Source: Leptospiraceae bacterium (lineage in GTDB: Bacteria > Spirochaetota > Leptospiria > Leptospirales > Leptonemataceae). Taken from it: a stretch of DNA of 64,000 bases. A program made the position numbers and the translations under genes. Positions 17,918 through 27,405 of this stretch are shown one piece after another. The DNA lies in NCBI GenBank assembly GCA_025059995.1, contig JANXCF010000001.1, positions 124,001 through 188,000 on the forward strand, given 5' to 3'. Position 1 is the first letter of the stretch. The number at the start of each line of letters is the position of its first letter. The notes beneath the pieces were generated by a model. The model worked only from the letters and a program-made list of their open reading frames with translations. It ran no database searches and was not told the origin of the DNA.

Positions 17918-20098
17918 ATGAATTATGCGTTGCTGGCAGTAATCGCCGGAATATTAGCTTTGCTATATAGCTTTTGGAGAACGGTCTGGATCTCTAAAAG
18001 GGATCCTGGTTCAGAAAAGATGCAAAAAATAGGTTCCTACATAGCAGAAGGAGCTATGGCGTTTTTGAAAGCAGAATATAAGGTTCTTTCTATCTTTGTT
18101 GTTTCTGTTGCCATTATTTTAGCCATTAGCGGGACAGCTTCTGAAGACTCACATCCTTTAGTAGCTCTATCATTCGTAGTAGGTGCTTTTAGCTCTGGAT
18201 TGGCGGGTTTTTTAGGAATGAAGGTAGCTACACGTGCAAACTACCGAACCACTAACGCAGCGAAAAAAAGCTTAACTGAAGCTTTATCTGTTGCTTTTGC
18301 CGGTGGTTCTGTGATGGGAATGAGTGTGGTGGGACTTGGTATCATAGGTCTAAGTGGATTGTTTATTTTTTATGAGTTTTTTTTCGGTTTAGAAGGCGAT
18401 AAAGTTTCAAAAGTTTTGAACGTTTTATCAGGCTTTTCGTTGGGTGCCTCATCAATCGCTCTGTTTGCCCGTGTTGGTGGTGGGATTTATACAAAAGCCG
18501 CAGATGTGGGAGCTGACTTGGTGGGAAAAGTAGAAGCCGGCATTCCTGAAGATCACCCATTGAATCCTGCAACCATCGCAGACAATGTGGGAGATAACGT
18601 GGGTGATGTTGCTGGTATGGGGGCTGACTTGTTTGAGTCTTACGTAGGTTCTATTTTAGGTTCTATGGTTTTGGGTGCTGCCTTTATTCCATATTTACAA
18701 GACAAAGATGGTATGGGGGGTTTTTCAGCTCTTTTACTTCCTTTGGTGCTAGCCGCAATTGGAATCGGAGCTTCAATCTTAGGTTCACTTGTGGTTCGAG
18801 TAGAAGAAGGAGGAAATCCCCAAAAAGCCCTCAATAACGGACAAGTTGTTGCTGGGATTTTAATGATTGTTTTTTCCTATTTTGCAATCACCAACTTTTT
18901 GCCTGCTGAATGGGAAGCTCCAACTTTGATTTCTGATGAAGTGTTTCGATATACCGCAAATGGCGTTTTCTTTGCCACAATCTTTGGTTTGATTGCGGGT
19001 ATTGCTATTGGTTTCATCACAGAATTCTATACTGGTAGCGGAAGACCTCCAGTTTATCAAATTGCACGTCAATCCACAACCGGACCGGCAACCAACGTAA
19101 TTGCGGGTTTGGGCGTAGGAATGCAATCGACAGCTTTCCCAATCATCTTGATAGCGGCGGCAATCGTGGCATCTTACTACTTCGCTGGTCTTTACGGAAT
19201 TGCCATTTCAGCTCTGGGAATGTTAGTCAACACTGGAATCCAGTTAGCCGTAGATGCATATGGTCCTATTTCTGACAATGCCGGTGGTATTGCAGAAATG
19301 TCCGAACAACCTCCAGAAGTTCGTCAAAGAACAGATAAACTTGATGCCGTTGGAAATACCACAGCCGCGATCGGTAAAGGATTTGCTATTGCTTCTGCTG
19401 CTTTGACGGCTCTTGCTCTTTTCGCAGCATTCATGAAACAAGCAGACGTCAAAGTAATCAACATTTCTGATCCCAACGTGATTGCGGGTCTATTCGTGGG
19501 AGGTATGATTCCATTCTTGTTCTCTTCATTGGCAATTAGTGCGGTCGGTAGAGCGGCAATGGACATGATCAACGAAGTTCGTCGACAATTCAATGAAATC
19601 CCAGAACTCAAAGCCGCATTGGAGGTATTAAAGAAACATCACGGAGAATCCCACAACTTAAAAGGAAAAGATAAAGAAATCTTTGAAGCCGCAGAAGGAA
19701 AGGCTGAATACGCAAGATGTGTAGAAATTTCAACCAAAGCAGCGATTCGAGAAATGATCCTACCGGGGCTTTTAGCTGTTGTCATTCCTGTTTTGATTGG
19801 TTTTCTCTTTGGACCAAATGCGTTAGGTGGGCTTTTGGCTGGCGTGACAGTTTCTGGCGTGCTTTTGGCAATCTTCCAAGCCAACGCAGGAGGAGCTTGG
19901 GATAATGCCAAAAAAATGTTCGAAAGTGGCGTAGAAGTTCATGGCAAAATTTATAAGAAAGGAACCGATGCCCACAAAGCTGCTGTTGTTGGTGATACAG
20001 TAGGAGACCCCCTCAAAGATACCTCCGGACCTTCCTTAAATATTTTGATCAAATTAATGAGCGTTGTTTCTTTAATTATAGCTCCTTTAATTAAGTAA
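17918..20098 (+). CDS. hppA: Membrane-bound proton/sodium-pumping pyrophosphatase
   Basis: This enzyme couples pyrophosphate hydrolysis to ion transport across the inner membrane. It is 726 residues with about 16 membrane segments. The catalytic signatures are intact: [18 protein letters not shown], the acidic run [17 protein letters not shown], and the C-terminal [18 protein letters not shown]. The segment [11 protein letters not shown] has Ala where potassium-independent enzymes carry Lys, so this is the potassium-dependent subfamily. Whether it pumps protons or sodium cannot be decided without a careful alignment of the membrane glutamates. The gene is monocistronic, with its own strong ribosome site and terminator. 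Confidence 0.95.
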   Translation: MNYALLAVIAGILALLYSFWRTVWISKRDPGSEKMQKIGSYIAEGAMAFLKAEYKVLSIFVVSVAIILAISGTASEDSHPLVALSFVVGAFSSGLAGFLGMKVATRANYRTTNAAKKSLTEALSVAFAGGSVMGMSVVGLGIIGLSGLFIFYEFFFGLEGDKVSKVLNVLSGFSLGASSIALFARVGGGIYTKAADVGADLVGKVEAGIPEDHPLNPATIADNVGDNVGDVAGMGADLFESYVGSILGSMVLGAAFIPYLQDKDGMGGFSALLLPLVLAAIGIGASILGSLVVRVEEGGNPQKALNNGQVVAGILMIVFSYFAITNFLPAEWEAPTLISDEVFRYTANGVFFATIFGLIAGIAIGFITEFYTGSGRPPVYQIARQSTTGPATNVIAGLGVGMQSTAFPIILIAAAIVASYYFAGLYGIAISALGMLVNTGIQLAVDAYGPISDNAGGIAEMSEQPPEVRQRTDKLDAVGNTTAAIGKGFAIASAALTALALFAAFMKQADVKVINISDPNVIAGLFVGGMIPFLFSSLAISAVGRAAMDMINEVRRQFNEIPELKAALEVLKKHHGESHNLKGKDKEIFEAAEGKAEYARCVEISTKAAIREMILPGLLAVVIPVLIGFLFGPNALGGLLAGVTVSGVLLAIFQANAGGAWDNAKKMFESGVEVHGKIYKKGTDAHKAAVVGDTVGDPLKDTSGPSLNILIKLMSVVSLIIAPLIK

Positions 20099-20112
20099 TT
20101 CATATCACTTAC

Positions 20113-20150
20113 GTGAGATGGCTTATTGCCATCTCACTCTGCAATTTTTT
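20113..20150 (+). terminator. Intrinsic terminator after hppA
   Basis: A perfect 10-bp stem, GTGAGATGGC with GCCATCTCAC, encloses a 5-base TTATT loop (20113-20137). A T-run follows at 20145-20150. It lies 15 bases beyond the hppA stop and separates hppA from the sufT-photolyase operon. Confidence 0.85.
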
Positions 20151-20186
20151 ATAGACGTTTCGTCTTAGTCTTTCTTATATTTCTAT

Positions 20187-20546
20187 ATGAGTTCTCCAAC
20201 TAATGAAAAAAGAGAAGCCAATAATAGCAACCTAAATAATGAAGAAGATCTCCTCGTAAGACTTTGGGAAGAAGTCAGAAAAGTATATGATCCAGAAATC
20301 GGTTTTTCGATTGTAGATTTGGGATTGGTCTATGACATTTGGTTAGAAAATCAGAAAGCTTATATAAAAATGACCCTCACTTCTATGGGATGTCCGGCAG
20401 GACCTTACTTAGAACACCAAGTCAAAGAGTATTGCAAACAAATCCCAGGTATTGAAGATGTGATTGTTCAAATCACTTTTGATCCTCCATGGAATCCAAG
20501 AGAAATGGCAAGCGAAGAAATCCGAATGCTCATGGGAATTTATTAA
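20187..20546 (+). CDS. SufT/MIP18-family (DUF59) iron-sulphur assembly protein
   Basis: The 119-residue protein is one DUF59 domain. It shows the family blocks DPEIGFSIVDLGLVYDI and TLTSMGCPAGP, the latter with the conserved Cys near residue 74. Proteins of this family help mature iron-sulphur proteins. It is the first gene of a run with an SDR and two photolyase-type flavoproteins, each spaced 3-4 bases apart. The association is curious because the adjacent photolyase homologue belongs to a Fe-S family but has lost its cluster ligands. Confidence 0.85.
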   Translation: MSSPTNEKREANNSNLNNEEDLLVRLWEEVRKVYDPEIGFSIVDLGLVYDIWLENQKAYIKMTLTSMGCPAGPYLEHQVKEYCKQIPGIEDVIVQITFDPPWNPREMASEEIRMLMGIY

Positions 20547-20549
20547 GCT

Positions 20550-21251
20550 ATGAAGTACTTAATCATTGGCGCATCAGGTGGCATTGGGAAAAAAATTGCC
20601 GAAATTCTAAGCCGAGAACCCGAGAATCAACTGATATTGACGTATAACAAACACCCTATACAAGAGTTTCCTTCAGCAACGAAAATCCAGTACAATGTAT
20701 TAGAAAATCACAACCCTTTTGAAAATCTTAATCTTTCATCTCTTGATGGTTTGGTTTACACACCTGGAGCTATTTTGTTGAAACCTTTTGATCGTATTTC
20801 TCCTGAAGAATTCAAAAATGACTTTGAGCTCCAAGTCTTAGGAGCTGCGAAAACCATCCAATATGTTTTGAAGTACCTAAAACAAAGTCAAAAGGCAAGC
20901 ATAGTTCTTTTTAGCACAGTGGCTACCAAGATTGGTATGAGCTTTCATTCTCTTGTCTCAACGTCAAAATCCGCTATTGAGGGTTTGACTCTTTCTCTTG
21001 CCGCCGAATTTGCTCCTCATATACGAGTGAATTGTATTGCTCCCTCCATTACTAATACGCCACTGGCAAGTGGATTTCTTAACACCGAACAGAAAGTCAA
21101 AAATCTCTCCGATCGACATCCCCTCAAACGAATAGGTAGTCCTGAGGACATTGCAGAGCTAACAGTGTTTTTACTTAGCCCGAAATCCAGTTGGATTACA
21201 GGTCAAGTAATCCCTGTTGATGGTGGAATGTCAACCATACGGAATTTTTAA
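20550..21251 (+). CDS. Short-chain dehydrogenase/reductase-like protein lacking the catalytic Tyr
   Basis: The 233-residue Rossmann-fold protein begins YLIIGASGGIGKKIA, the nucleotide-binding glycine motif. It ends with the classical SDR tail (SSWITGQVIPVDGG). The catalytic Ser is present in LFSTVA (Ser122) and the Lys in TSKSA (Lys140). The residue four positions before the Lys, normally Tyr in YxxxK, is Val136. From memory, SDRs linked to photolyase genes in other bacteria also have a non-Tyr residue here; I could not check this. It may be a weak reductase or a non-catalytic NAD(P)-binding partner. It is 3 bases from both neighbours. Confidence 0.8.
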   Translation: MKYLIIGASGGIGKKIAEILSREPENQLILTYNKHPIQEFPSATKIQYNVLENHNPFENLNLSSLDGLVYTPGAILLKPFDRISPEEFKNDFELQVLGAAKTIQYVLKYLKQSQKASIVLFSTVATKIGMSFHSLVSTSKSAIEGLTLSLAAEFAPHIRVNCIAPSITNTPLASGFLNTEQKVKNLSDRHPLKRIGSPEDIAELTVFLLSPKSSWITGQVIPVDGGMSTIRNF

Positions 21252-21254
21252 AAG

Positions 21255-22742
21255 TTGAAATCCTGTGGATTGATATTTCCGCATCAGCTTTTTTTATCAT
21301 CACCCCTTTTTGAGTATAAAATTGATAAGTATTACTTAATAGAAGAATACCTTTTCTTTTTACAATACAAATTTCATAAAACCAAACTTGCCTATCACAT
21401 CGCCACCATGAAGTTCTATTTTCACTACCTTAAAAACAAAAATCTAAACGTTGAATACATCTCGCATGAACTCCCTCTTAGTGATGTAAGAAATCTTATT
21501 CCTCATGTTATCAAACAAGGCTACTCAACCATTTACGTGATCGATCCTGTGGATGATTGGCTATCAAAAAGAATCAAAAGAAAATCAAGTGAATTCAATG
21601 CTAATCTAAAAATCTTAGATAGCCCCATGTTTTTACTTTCTCAAAAAGACATAGAAGCATATCATCATGAGTTTCAGAAAGCAAAACCCCATCAAACTTC
21701 TTTTTATATCCACTTTCGAAAAAAGTTTCAAATCCTTATTGAGGAAAATTCAAAACCAGTTGGTGGCAAGTGGAGTTATGACGTTCAAAACCGAAAAAAA
21801 ATCCCACGAAGCATAGTCATCCCCGTATCAAAAACTTACACAAACAAAGAATGGATCCAAGCAAAAGCTCTCGTCTTAGATAAATTTCATCAAAATCCCG
21901 GAGAAATCCTAGAAAATTCATACTATCCTTTGACATTTGATGATGCCCAAAATCATCTTGATTTATTCTTGAGGTTTAAACTTCATAATTTTGGAGAATA
22001 TCAGGATGCCATAAGTTTTAGGGACCCGTTTTTATTTCACTCAAATCTTTCTGCTTGTATGAACATTGGTTTAATTACTCCCAAAGAAGTTATCAAAAAG
22101 ACGATGGAGTTTTTCGAGTCAAAGCGAAAAATTCCTATAAATAGCATTGAAGGTTTTCTTCGTCAAATTTTGGGTTGGCGAGAATTCATCCGCTATGTCT
22201 ATGTGAAATACGGAATCACTCAGAGAAACTCCAATTATTGGAACTTCGAAAACAGAAAGCAGATTGAAATCTTCTACAAAAGAAAAACAAACATTTTGCC
22301 AGTTGATTTAGTATTAGAGAAAGTACACAAGATTGCCTATTCTCATCACATTGAGAGATTGATGCTTCTTGGAAATTTGATGCTTCTTTTAAATATTCAT
22401 CCCGAAGAAGTTTATCTTTTTTTTATGATTCACTATATTGATGCTTATGATTGGGTGATGGTTCCCAATGTTTATGGTATGTCTCAATTTGCTGATGGGG
22501 GTTTGATGTCCACAAAACCCTATTTTAGTTCGAGTTCATACATTATAAAGATGTCTGACTCTTCTTACAAAAATCAAGATTGGCGAATATATTTTGATGC
22601 TTTGTTTTGGAAGTTTTTGTTTGATCACCAATCAAAACTACAAACTAATCCAAGAATGAGCATACTCCTCAGGCATCTATCATCAAAAAATGAAAATGAA
22701 ATCCAAAAACAAGTGGAAACCTATATTAAATCGGTTTTATAA
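21255..22742 (+). CDS. FeS-BCP/CryPro-type photolyase homologue without cluster cysteines
   Basis: The 495-residue protein belongs to the photolyase-related COG3046 family, whose studied members (Agrobacterium PhrB, Rhodobacter CryB) repair (6-4) photoproducts or act as light sensors and hold a 4Fe-4S cluster. Family blocks are clear: PHQLF at the N-terminus, GWREFIRYVYV, SHHIERLM (His364, His365), DAYDWVMVPNVYGMSQFA and KPYFSSSSYI. The YCxxC and ACPF ligand sites are replaced: residues 433-440 read MSDSSYKN, and the segment before LFW reads IYFDA. The upstream ligand position is also not Cys. The start is a TTG, 3 bases after the SDR stop, and it is required for the canonical N-terminus. Confidence 0.87.
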   Translation: MKSCGLIFPHQLFLSSPLFEYKIDKYYLIEEYLFFLQYKFHKTKLAYHIATMKFYFHYLKNKNLNVEYISHELPLSDVRNLIPHVIKQGYSTIYVIDPVDDWLSKRIKRKSSEFNANLKILDSPMFLLSQKDIEAYHHEFQKAKPHQTSFYIHFRKKFQILIEENSKPVGGKWSYDVQNRKKIPRSIVIPVSKTYTNKEWIQAKALVLDKFHQNPGEILENSYYPLTFDDAQNHLDLFLRFKLHNFGEYQDAISFRDPFLFHSNLSACMNIGLITPKEVIKKTMEFFESKRKIPINSIEGFLRQILGWREFIRYVYVKYGITQRNSNYWNFENRKQIEIFYKRKTNILPVDLVLEKVHKIAYSHHIERLMLLGNLMLLLNIHPEEVYLFFMIHYIDAYDWVMVPNVYGMSQFADGGLMSTKPYFSSSSYIIKMSDSSYKNQDWRIYFDALFWKFLFDHQSKLQTNPRMSILLRHLSSKNENEIQKQVETYIKSVL

Positions 22743-22746
22743 AAAT

Positions 22747-24219
22747 ATGGAAGTTTTGTCCAATCTTATTAATCTCGTTTGGATAAAAAAGGATTTTAGG
22801 ATAGAAGATAACGAAGCTCTACAAAAAGCTGAGGAATTATCTTTGCCTTACTTGATTGTGGTGTTAATTGAACCTTTTTCGTTGAAACTCAAAGATCGAA
22901 ATGAAAGATTCTTTAAATTATTTTATAAAAACGCTATAGAGTTTCAAAGAACCATCCAAAAGAAAACAGGAAAAACTATTTCTATTCTATATTCCGAGAT
23001 GGAAGATGTTCTTAGGTTCTTGATCAATCAAAAAAATAGAATCCATACTTTAATTGCGTATGAAGAATATACAACCAGAGCTCTTTACGAAAGAGATAAG
23101 CATGTTCGAAAATTCTGCAAAAACCATCAGATACACATGTTAGAAATCCCCCTTGATTGTATTGCACGAGGAAGTAGAAAACTTCACACCCACGAAGAAA
23201 TCCAAGAATACTATTATCACAAAAAAGTCGCAACTCCAAAACTAAAAAGGCTCATCGAATATCCAGAACTCCAAGAAAAATTCCCCGTACCCGAATCATT
23301 TTTGAACTATATAAAGAATGATTCATTAAATCTCGATGTCGGAGAAGAAAAAGCCAAAGAAACCTTAAATTCATTTCTCCAAAAAAGAGCAAGGTTTTAT
23401 TTGTCTACCATTTCCCAGCCTTTTAAAAGTTATTTTTATTCTTCCCGTTTGTCGCATTTTCTTTCTTTTGGAAATATCACTACTCGTTCTATTCTCCAAA
23501 CCATAGCCATTTCTCAAGAGTATCCAAAAAATAAAAGAAATCTTGATGCTTTCATTAGTAGGCTTTTTTGGCGAAGGCATTTTATTCAAAAGTTTGAAAA
23601 AGATTGTACTACTTATGAATATCATGCAATCAATCCTTACTTTGAGAATCTCCCCATTCAGAAAAATGAAGAACTGATCTTGAAATTCCAAAACGCAGAA
23701 ACTGGCATACCCATAATTGATGCTTGCATCCTCCAATTAAAACACGAAGGCTGGTTAAACTTCAGAATGAGGGCTATGTTGGTATCATTCTTTTGCTTTT
23801 ATTTAGAACAAGATTGGAGGGATATTCACTATTTTCTTTCGAAACTTTTTATTGATTACGAACCAGGAATTCACTTTCCTCAAATCCAAATGCAGGCGGG
23901 CATCACTGGATACAACACCATTCGAATGTATAATCCCATCAAACAAAGCAGAGAAAACGATCCCGAAGGAAAGTTTATTTACAAATGGCTTCCATCATTA
24001 CGAAATATACCCCCATCCCTTGTTCACACTCCTTGGAGGTTAACCACCCTTGAGCAAAAACTATATCGTTTCGAATTAGGAAAAAACTATCCTCACCCCA
24101 TTGTTGATATGGAAAACCATCAATCTTATATAAACCAATATCTATGGCAGTTAAAAAAGAAAAGAGAAGTCAAAGAATTTAGTAAAAATCTAAGCTACGA
24201 GTTTCGAAGTATAAGTTAA
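22747..24219 (+). CDS. Cryptochrome/photolyase family flavoprotein (class I-like)
   Basis: From ATG 22747 the product is 490 residues. The open frame also allows an ATG at 22690, but that overlaps the previous gene by 53 bases and adds a basic stretch before the normal start (NLVWIKKDFRIEDN). The N-terminal Rossmann antenna domain is followed by the FAD domain with SRLFWRRHFIQKFE, TGIPIIDACILQL, GWLNFRMRAMLVSF, DYEPGIHFPQIQMQAG and YNPIKQS. These are the FAD-binding blocks of photolyases and cryptochromes. It may repair cyclobutane dimers or act as a photoreceptor. It is last in the sufT-SDR-photolyase operon. Confidence 0.9.
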   Translation: MEVLSNLINLVWIKKDFRIEDNEALQKAEELSLPYLIVVLIEPFSLKLKDRNERFFKLFYKNAIEFQRTIQKKTGKTISILYSEMEDVLRFLINQKNRIHTLIAYEEYTTRALYERDKHVRKFCKNHQIHMLEIPLDCIARGSRKLHTHEEIQEYYYHKKVATPKLKRLIEYPELQEKFPVPESFLNYIKNDSLNLDVGEEKAKETLNSFLQKRARFYLSTISQPFKSYFYSSRLSHFLSFGNITTRSILQTIAISQEYPKNKRNLDAFISRLFWRRHFIQKFEKDCTTYEYHAINPYFENLPIQKNEELILKFQNAETGIPIIDACILQLKHEGWLNFRMRAMLVSFFCFYLEQDWRDIHYFLSKLFIDYEPGIHFPQIQMQAGITGYNTIRMYNPIKQSRENDPEGKFIYKWLPSLRNIPPSLVHTPWRLTTLEQKLYRFELGKNYPHPIVDMENHQSYINQYLWQLKKKREVKEFSKNLSYEFRSIS

Positions 24220-24318
24220 TTTATAAATTTTTTTAACAAATCTACAACTCTTATCTATAAAGCAAGTTTTGGTTCTTGAATTTTGAAGATGATAAATGTG
24301 TAAGCTTGATGAAGTCTT

Positions 24319-24783
24319 CTAACTTCCAATAGTTATTAGTTGTCGTAGTTCCTCCTCTGTAAATAGTGTGTTTATGTTTAACATTACAATGAAGCGATCA
24401 TTTTTTTTTCCGATTCCAGAGATATATTTCGTGTAATGAGATTTTACAGCTGGAGGACCTTTATCAATCTCATCTGGTAGGAGATCTAACACATTCAACA
24501 CATTGTCAACGGCTAAAGCAATGCGTTTATCGAAAATATCTATGATGATGAGTCGCTCGGGTTTTTGAGAACTTTCTGTATGGATTTGTAATTTCTTTTT
24601 TAGATCAATTGCAGGTATTACCTTACCTCGAATATCCACCATTCCCATGAAATATTCTTTTGAATTAGGAATGGGGATGACTTTTTCCATCTTGACAATC
24701 TCGATCACTTTTTCCACACTAAAACCGTATTCTTCCTCATCTAAAGTGAAGATTACGTATTTATTTTCTAAAGTGCTTGGCAT
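24319..24783 (-). CDS. cheW: CheW chemotaxis adaptor
   Basis: CheW links chemoreceptors to the CheA kinase. The 154-residue protein is a single CheW domain with the expected blocks: YVIFTLDEEEYGFSVEKV at the N-terminus, GMVDIRGKVIPAIDL in the middle, and LAVDNVLNVLDL followed by GIGKKNDRFIVMLN. It lies 68 bases downstream of the UMF1-type transporter gene on the same strand. It would serve the receptors at 16120 and 30523 or others elsewhere. Confidence 0.93.
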   Translation of the reverse strand: MPSTLENKYVIFTLDEEEYGFSVEKVIEIVKMEKVIPIPNSKEYFMGMVDIRGKVIPAIDLKKKLQIHTESSQKPERLIIIDIFDKRIALAVDNVLNVLDLLPDEIDKGPPAVKSHYTKYISGIGKKNDRFIVMLNINTLFTEEELRQLITIGS

Positions 24784-24851
24784 GATATTGTTTTATTTCT
24801 TAAATTTCTTTTGGTAAAGCAAATTTTTCGTTGGATTTGGCTTGATTTCTT

Positions 24852-26177
24852 TTATTCTCCTTCATGTTGGATGGCGGATTGTTTTCCACGTTCTTCGTTC
24901 ACAACAAAAGCAATCACAATAGAAATAATAAACAAAGTCGCAGTGAACAACACAGCATTTTTTAATCCTAAGTAAGTCTGCAATATTCCTAAGCTCAATA
25001 AACCAAAGATAGCGGAAAGTTTTCCAGCCACACCCCAAAAACCGAAAAACTCACCAGATTTGGATTCGGGTGAAAACATCCCCACAATTGCTCTACCAGA
25101 AGATTGAGTCGCTCCCAATCCCGTTCCTGCTAAAACCCCAACAATCAAAAAAGCTTGTTCAGTGGATAAAGAAAGGTTCAAAATTTGATTCAAAAACATC
25201 GTGATTTCTTCTGTGAAGTAAATAGCCAAAATGGAAAAAATCCAGAGAACCAACGTAATTACGTAGGTTTTGAGGGCTCCTAATCGATCCTGTATCCAAC
25301 CAAAAAGAAAGGCTCCCGCAGCTGCTGTGAACTGAGTTAAAACAAACATGATTACCATAGTCGAAGATTTCCATTTTACTATTTGATCTCCGTAGATGAA
25401 AGCAAAACTGATTACAATCGATAAGCCCGCTTGGGAAAAAAACATTGAAATAAAAAAAATCATCAAATCCCGGAAGTCTCTGATTTCTTGAAAGGTTTTT
25501 AAGATCCGGCTCCAACCGATCTCGAGGTAGGTTTGATTTTCGGGTTTTGTTTTTGAAACTCCATGTTCCTTTAAAAACAAAAACGTTGGGATCCCCGCCA
25601 TAAGAAAAAACAATGCGGTGATAGGACCTACCCACCTGAGATTGTCATAATTCTCGAGGGTGATTTCTCCTAAACCAAAGATTACAATTGCTGTTGAAAA
25701 CAATCCTCCAAAGTAGCCCAAGCCCCAAGCAAAACCGGAAATTTTTCCCAACTCTTCTTGAGGTCCCAAGTCAGGCAAGAATGACGAAACAAAAGACTCT
25801 CCCGCAGCAAAACCAAAATTCGAAAGGATGATCAGTATGACTGCCAATAAAATATCACCTGGTTGAATAAAGAATAATAGAGCTGTTGTAATCACTGTAA
25901 GTAGATAACTAAAAAACAAGAATTTCTTTTTTGTAGCAGTAAAATCCATGATTGCCCCAAAGAGGGGCGCAGTTAAGACAATCAAAGCATAGCTAATAGA
26001 CAAAGACAAACTCCAAAGGAAATTCCCTAAACGAAATTCCGGTGCATCTCCTACAATGATTTTAGGAAAAATCACACTGAAAACAACGGTGATAATGACA
26101 GTGGTGTAGGATGAGTTTGCAAAATCAAACATTGCCCAACCAAAAATTTCTTTAAAAGGAGCTCTTTTTCTTTGCAT
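24852..26177 (-). CDS. UMF1/Atg22-family MFS transporter
   Basis: The 441-residue protein has about twelve membrane segments. It begins with the characteristic GWAMFDFANSSYTTVIITVVF of the UMF1 (Atg22/Vps22-like) branch of the major facilitator superfamily. A second conserved block, GESFVSSFLPDLGPQEELGKISGFAWGLGYFGG, covers the middle of the N-terminal half. Relatives include yeast vacuolar amino-acid exporters; bacterial substrates are unknown. The 200 bases upstream, up to the hemB stop, contain a TGTCAA (TTGACA on the minus strand) at 26207-26212 that could be its -35 element. Confidence 0.85.
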   Translation of the reverse strand: MQRKRAPFKEIFGWAMFDFANSSYTTVIITVVFSVIFPKIIVGDAPEFRLGNFLWSLSLSISYALIVLTAPLFGAIMDFTATKKKFLFFSYLLTVITTALLFFIQPGDILLAVILIILSNFGFAAGESFVSSFLPDLGPQEELGKISGFAWGLGYFGGLFSTAIVIFGLGEITLENYDNLRWVGPITALFFLMAGIPTFLFLKEHGVSKTKPENQTYLEIGWSRILKTFQEIRDFRDLMIFFISMFFSQAGLSIVISFAFIYGDQIVKWKSSTMVIMFVLTQFTAAAGAFLFGWIQDRLGALKTYVITLVLWIFSILAIYFTEEITMFLNQILNLSLSTEQAFLIVGVLAGTGLGATQSSGRAIVGMFSPESKSGEFFGFWGVAGKLSAIFGLLSLGILQTYLGLKNAVLFTATLFIISIVIAFVVNEERGKQSAIQHEGE

Positions 26178-26377
26178 AGTATAAGCATTTTTATTTTATC
26201 AAAATTGTCAACACTTGATTGATAAAGCAATTTTTGATGAACTGGAGGGATAAAATTTCAACGCTAACTCAATACCCCAATAAGCGCTTTTCTGTCTTCA
26301 CGAAATCAAAGTCTAAAAAGACAGGGGACTTAAACTTTTACGTTATTATAGGTGGATGTTTACAAAATCAATTTTTT

Positions 26378-27355
26378 TCATTCATTAAGCCATTGGGCTA
26401 CTTCTTTGGCATGATAGGTTAAAATCATATCAGCTCCTGCACGTTTGAATGCCAACATGATTTCCATCACACATTTTTTGTAATCCAGCCATCCATTTTG
26501 AGAAGCGGCTTTCAGCATTGCATACTCCCCCGAGACATTATACACTGCTACTGGAACAAGGCTATTTTTAGCAAATTCCCTCACAACATCAAGATAAGGA
26601 AGACCAGGTTTTACCATCACAATGTCAGCACCTTCTTCGATGTCCAGATGGAGTTCCAAAAGAGCTTCTCGAATGTTGGCAGGATCCATTTGATAGGTTT
26701 TTTTATCTCCAAATCTCGGAGCACTATCCAACGCATCACGAAAAGGTCCGTAAAATGCCGAAGCATATTTCGCAGTATAAGAAAGAATGCTAACATTTTT
26801 GTATCCTTCTGAATCCAAAAGTGTTCTTAGATATTTCACGCGTCCATCCATCATATCACTTGGAGCAATCACATCAGCTCCTGCTTTTGCTTGCACAAGT
26901 GCCATTTTTCCTAAAATTTCCAAAGTCTCATCGTTTAAAATCTCTCCATTTTTTACAATTCCATCATGCCCATCAGAACTATAAGGATCCATGGCTACAT
27001 CGGTTATAACAATCAAGTCTGGAATTTCTTGTTTTATCATTCGAATTACTTGTGGATATAAACCATCAGGGTTGTAGGATTCTTTCGCTAAGGGGTCTTT
27101 CTTCTCATCTGGAATGGCAGGGAAAAGTATCACCGCTGGAATTCCTAAACTATGAATTTCTTTACATTCTTTTATTACTTCATCGGGACTGAGACGAAAA
27201 ATACCAGGCATGGATGAGATGGGTTCACGAACGCCACTGCCTTCCTTCACGAAAAGAGGCATGATTAAATCATTCACAGAAATGTTGCTTTCTCGAACAA
27301 GATTTCGGATGTTTTCGGATTTTCGATTCCTGCGAGGGCGTCGAAGCATTTCCAT
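26378..27355 (-). CDS. hemB: Porphobilinogen synthase (delta-aminolevulinate dehydratase)
   Basis: HemB condenses two aminolevulinate molecules to porphobilinogen in haem synthesis. The 325-residue protein has the usual start (RRPRRNRKSENIRNLVRE). The two active-site lysines lie in SYTAKYASAFYGPFRDA and MVKPGLPYLD. The metal site reads DVAMDPYSSDGHDG, with Asp/Ser in place of the three cysteines of zinc enzymes, so this is the magnesium-dependent type. Another haem gene, hemCD, lies 25 kb away in the window. The pathway is therefore present but scattered. Confidence 0.95.
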   Translation of the reverse strand: MEMLRRPRRNRKSENIRNLVRESNISVNDLIMPLFVKEGSGVREPISSMPGIFRLSPDEVIKECKEIHSLGIPAVILFPAIPDEKKDPLAKESYNPDGLYPQVIRMIKQEIPDLIVITDVAMDPYSSDGHDGIVKNGEILNDETLEILGKMALVQAKAGADVIAPSDMMDGRVKYLRTLLDSEGYKNVSILSYTAKYASAFYGPFRDALDSAPRFGDKKTYQMDPANIREALLELHLDIEEGADIVMVKPGLPYLDVVREFAKNSLVPVAVYNVSGEYAMLKAASQNGWLDYKKCVMEIMLAFKRAGADMILTYHAKEVAQWLNE

Positions 27356-27405
27356 GACCCACGTTGAATTTTTCCTTTTTTGAAAGTCAATTGGAATTCA
27401 AAAAT

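Noticed and set aside
22690-22746. Upstream ATG as the start of the cryptochrome gene
   Set aside because: It would overlap the previous gene by 53 bases and add a basic peptide not seen at the start of this family; ATG 22747 follows the stop by 4 bases.
24220-24318. Terminator between the cryptochrome gene and cheW
   Set aside because: Only a 5-bp GAAGT/ACTTC pairing near the cheW end is found, without a T-run.
26178-26377. 200-base gap between the UMF1 gene and hemB as an RNA gene
   Set aside because: No tRNA-like or stable folded structure is visible by eye; only a possible -35 element was noted.
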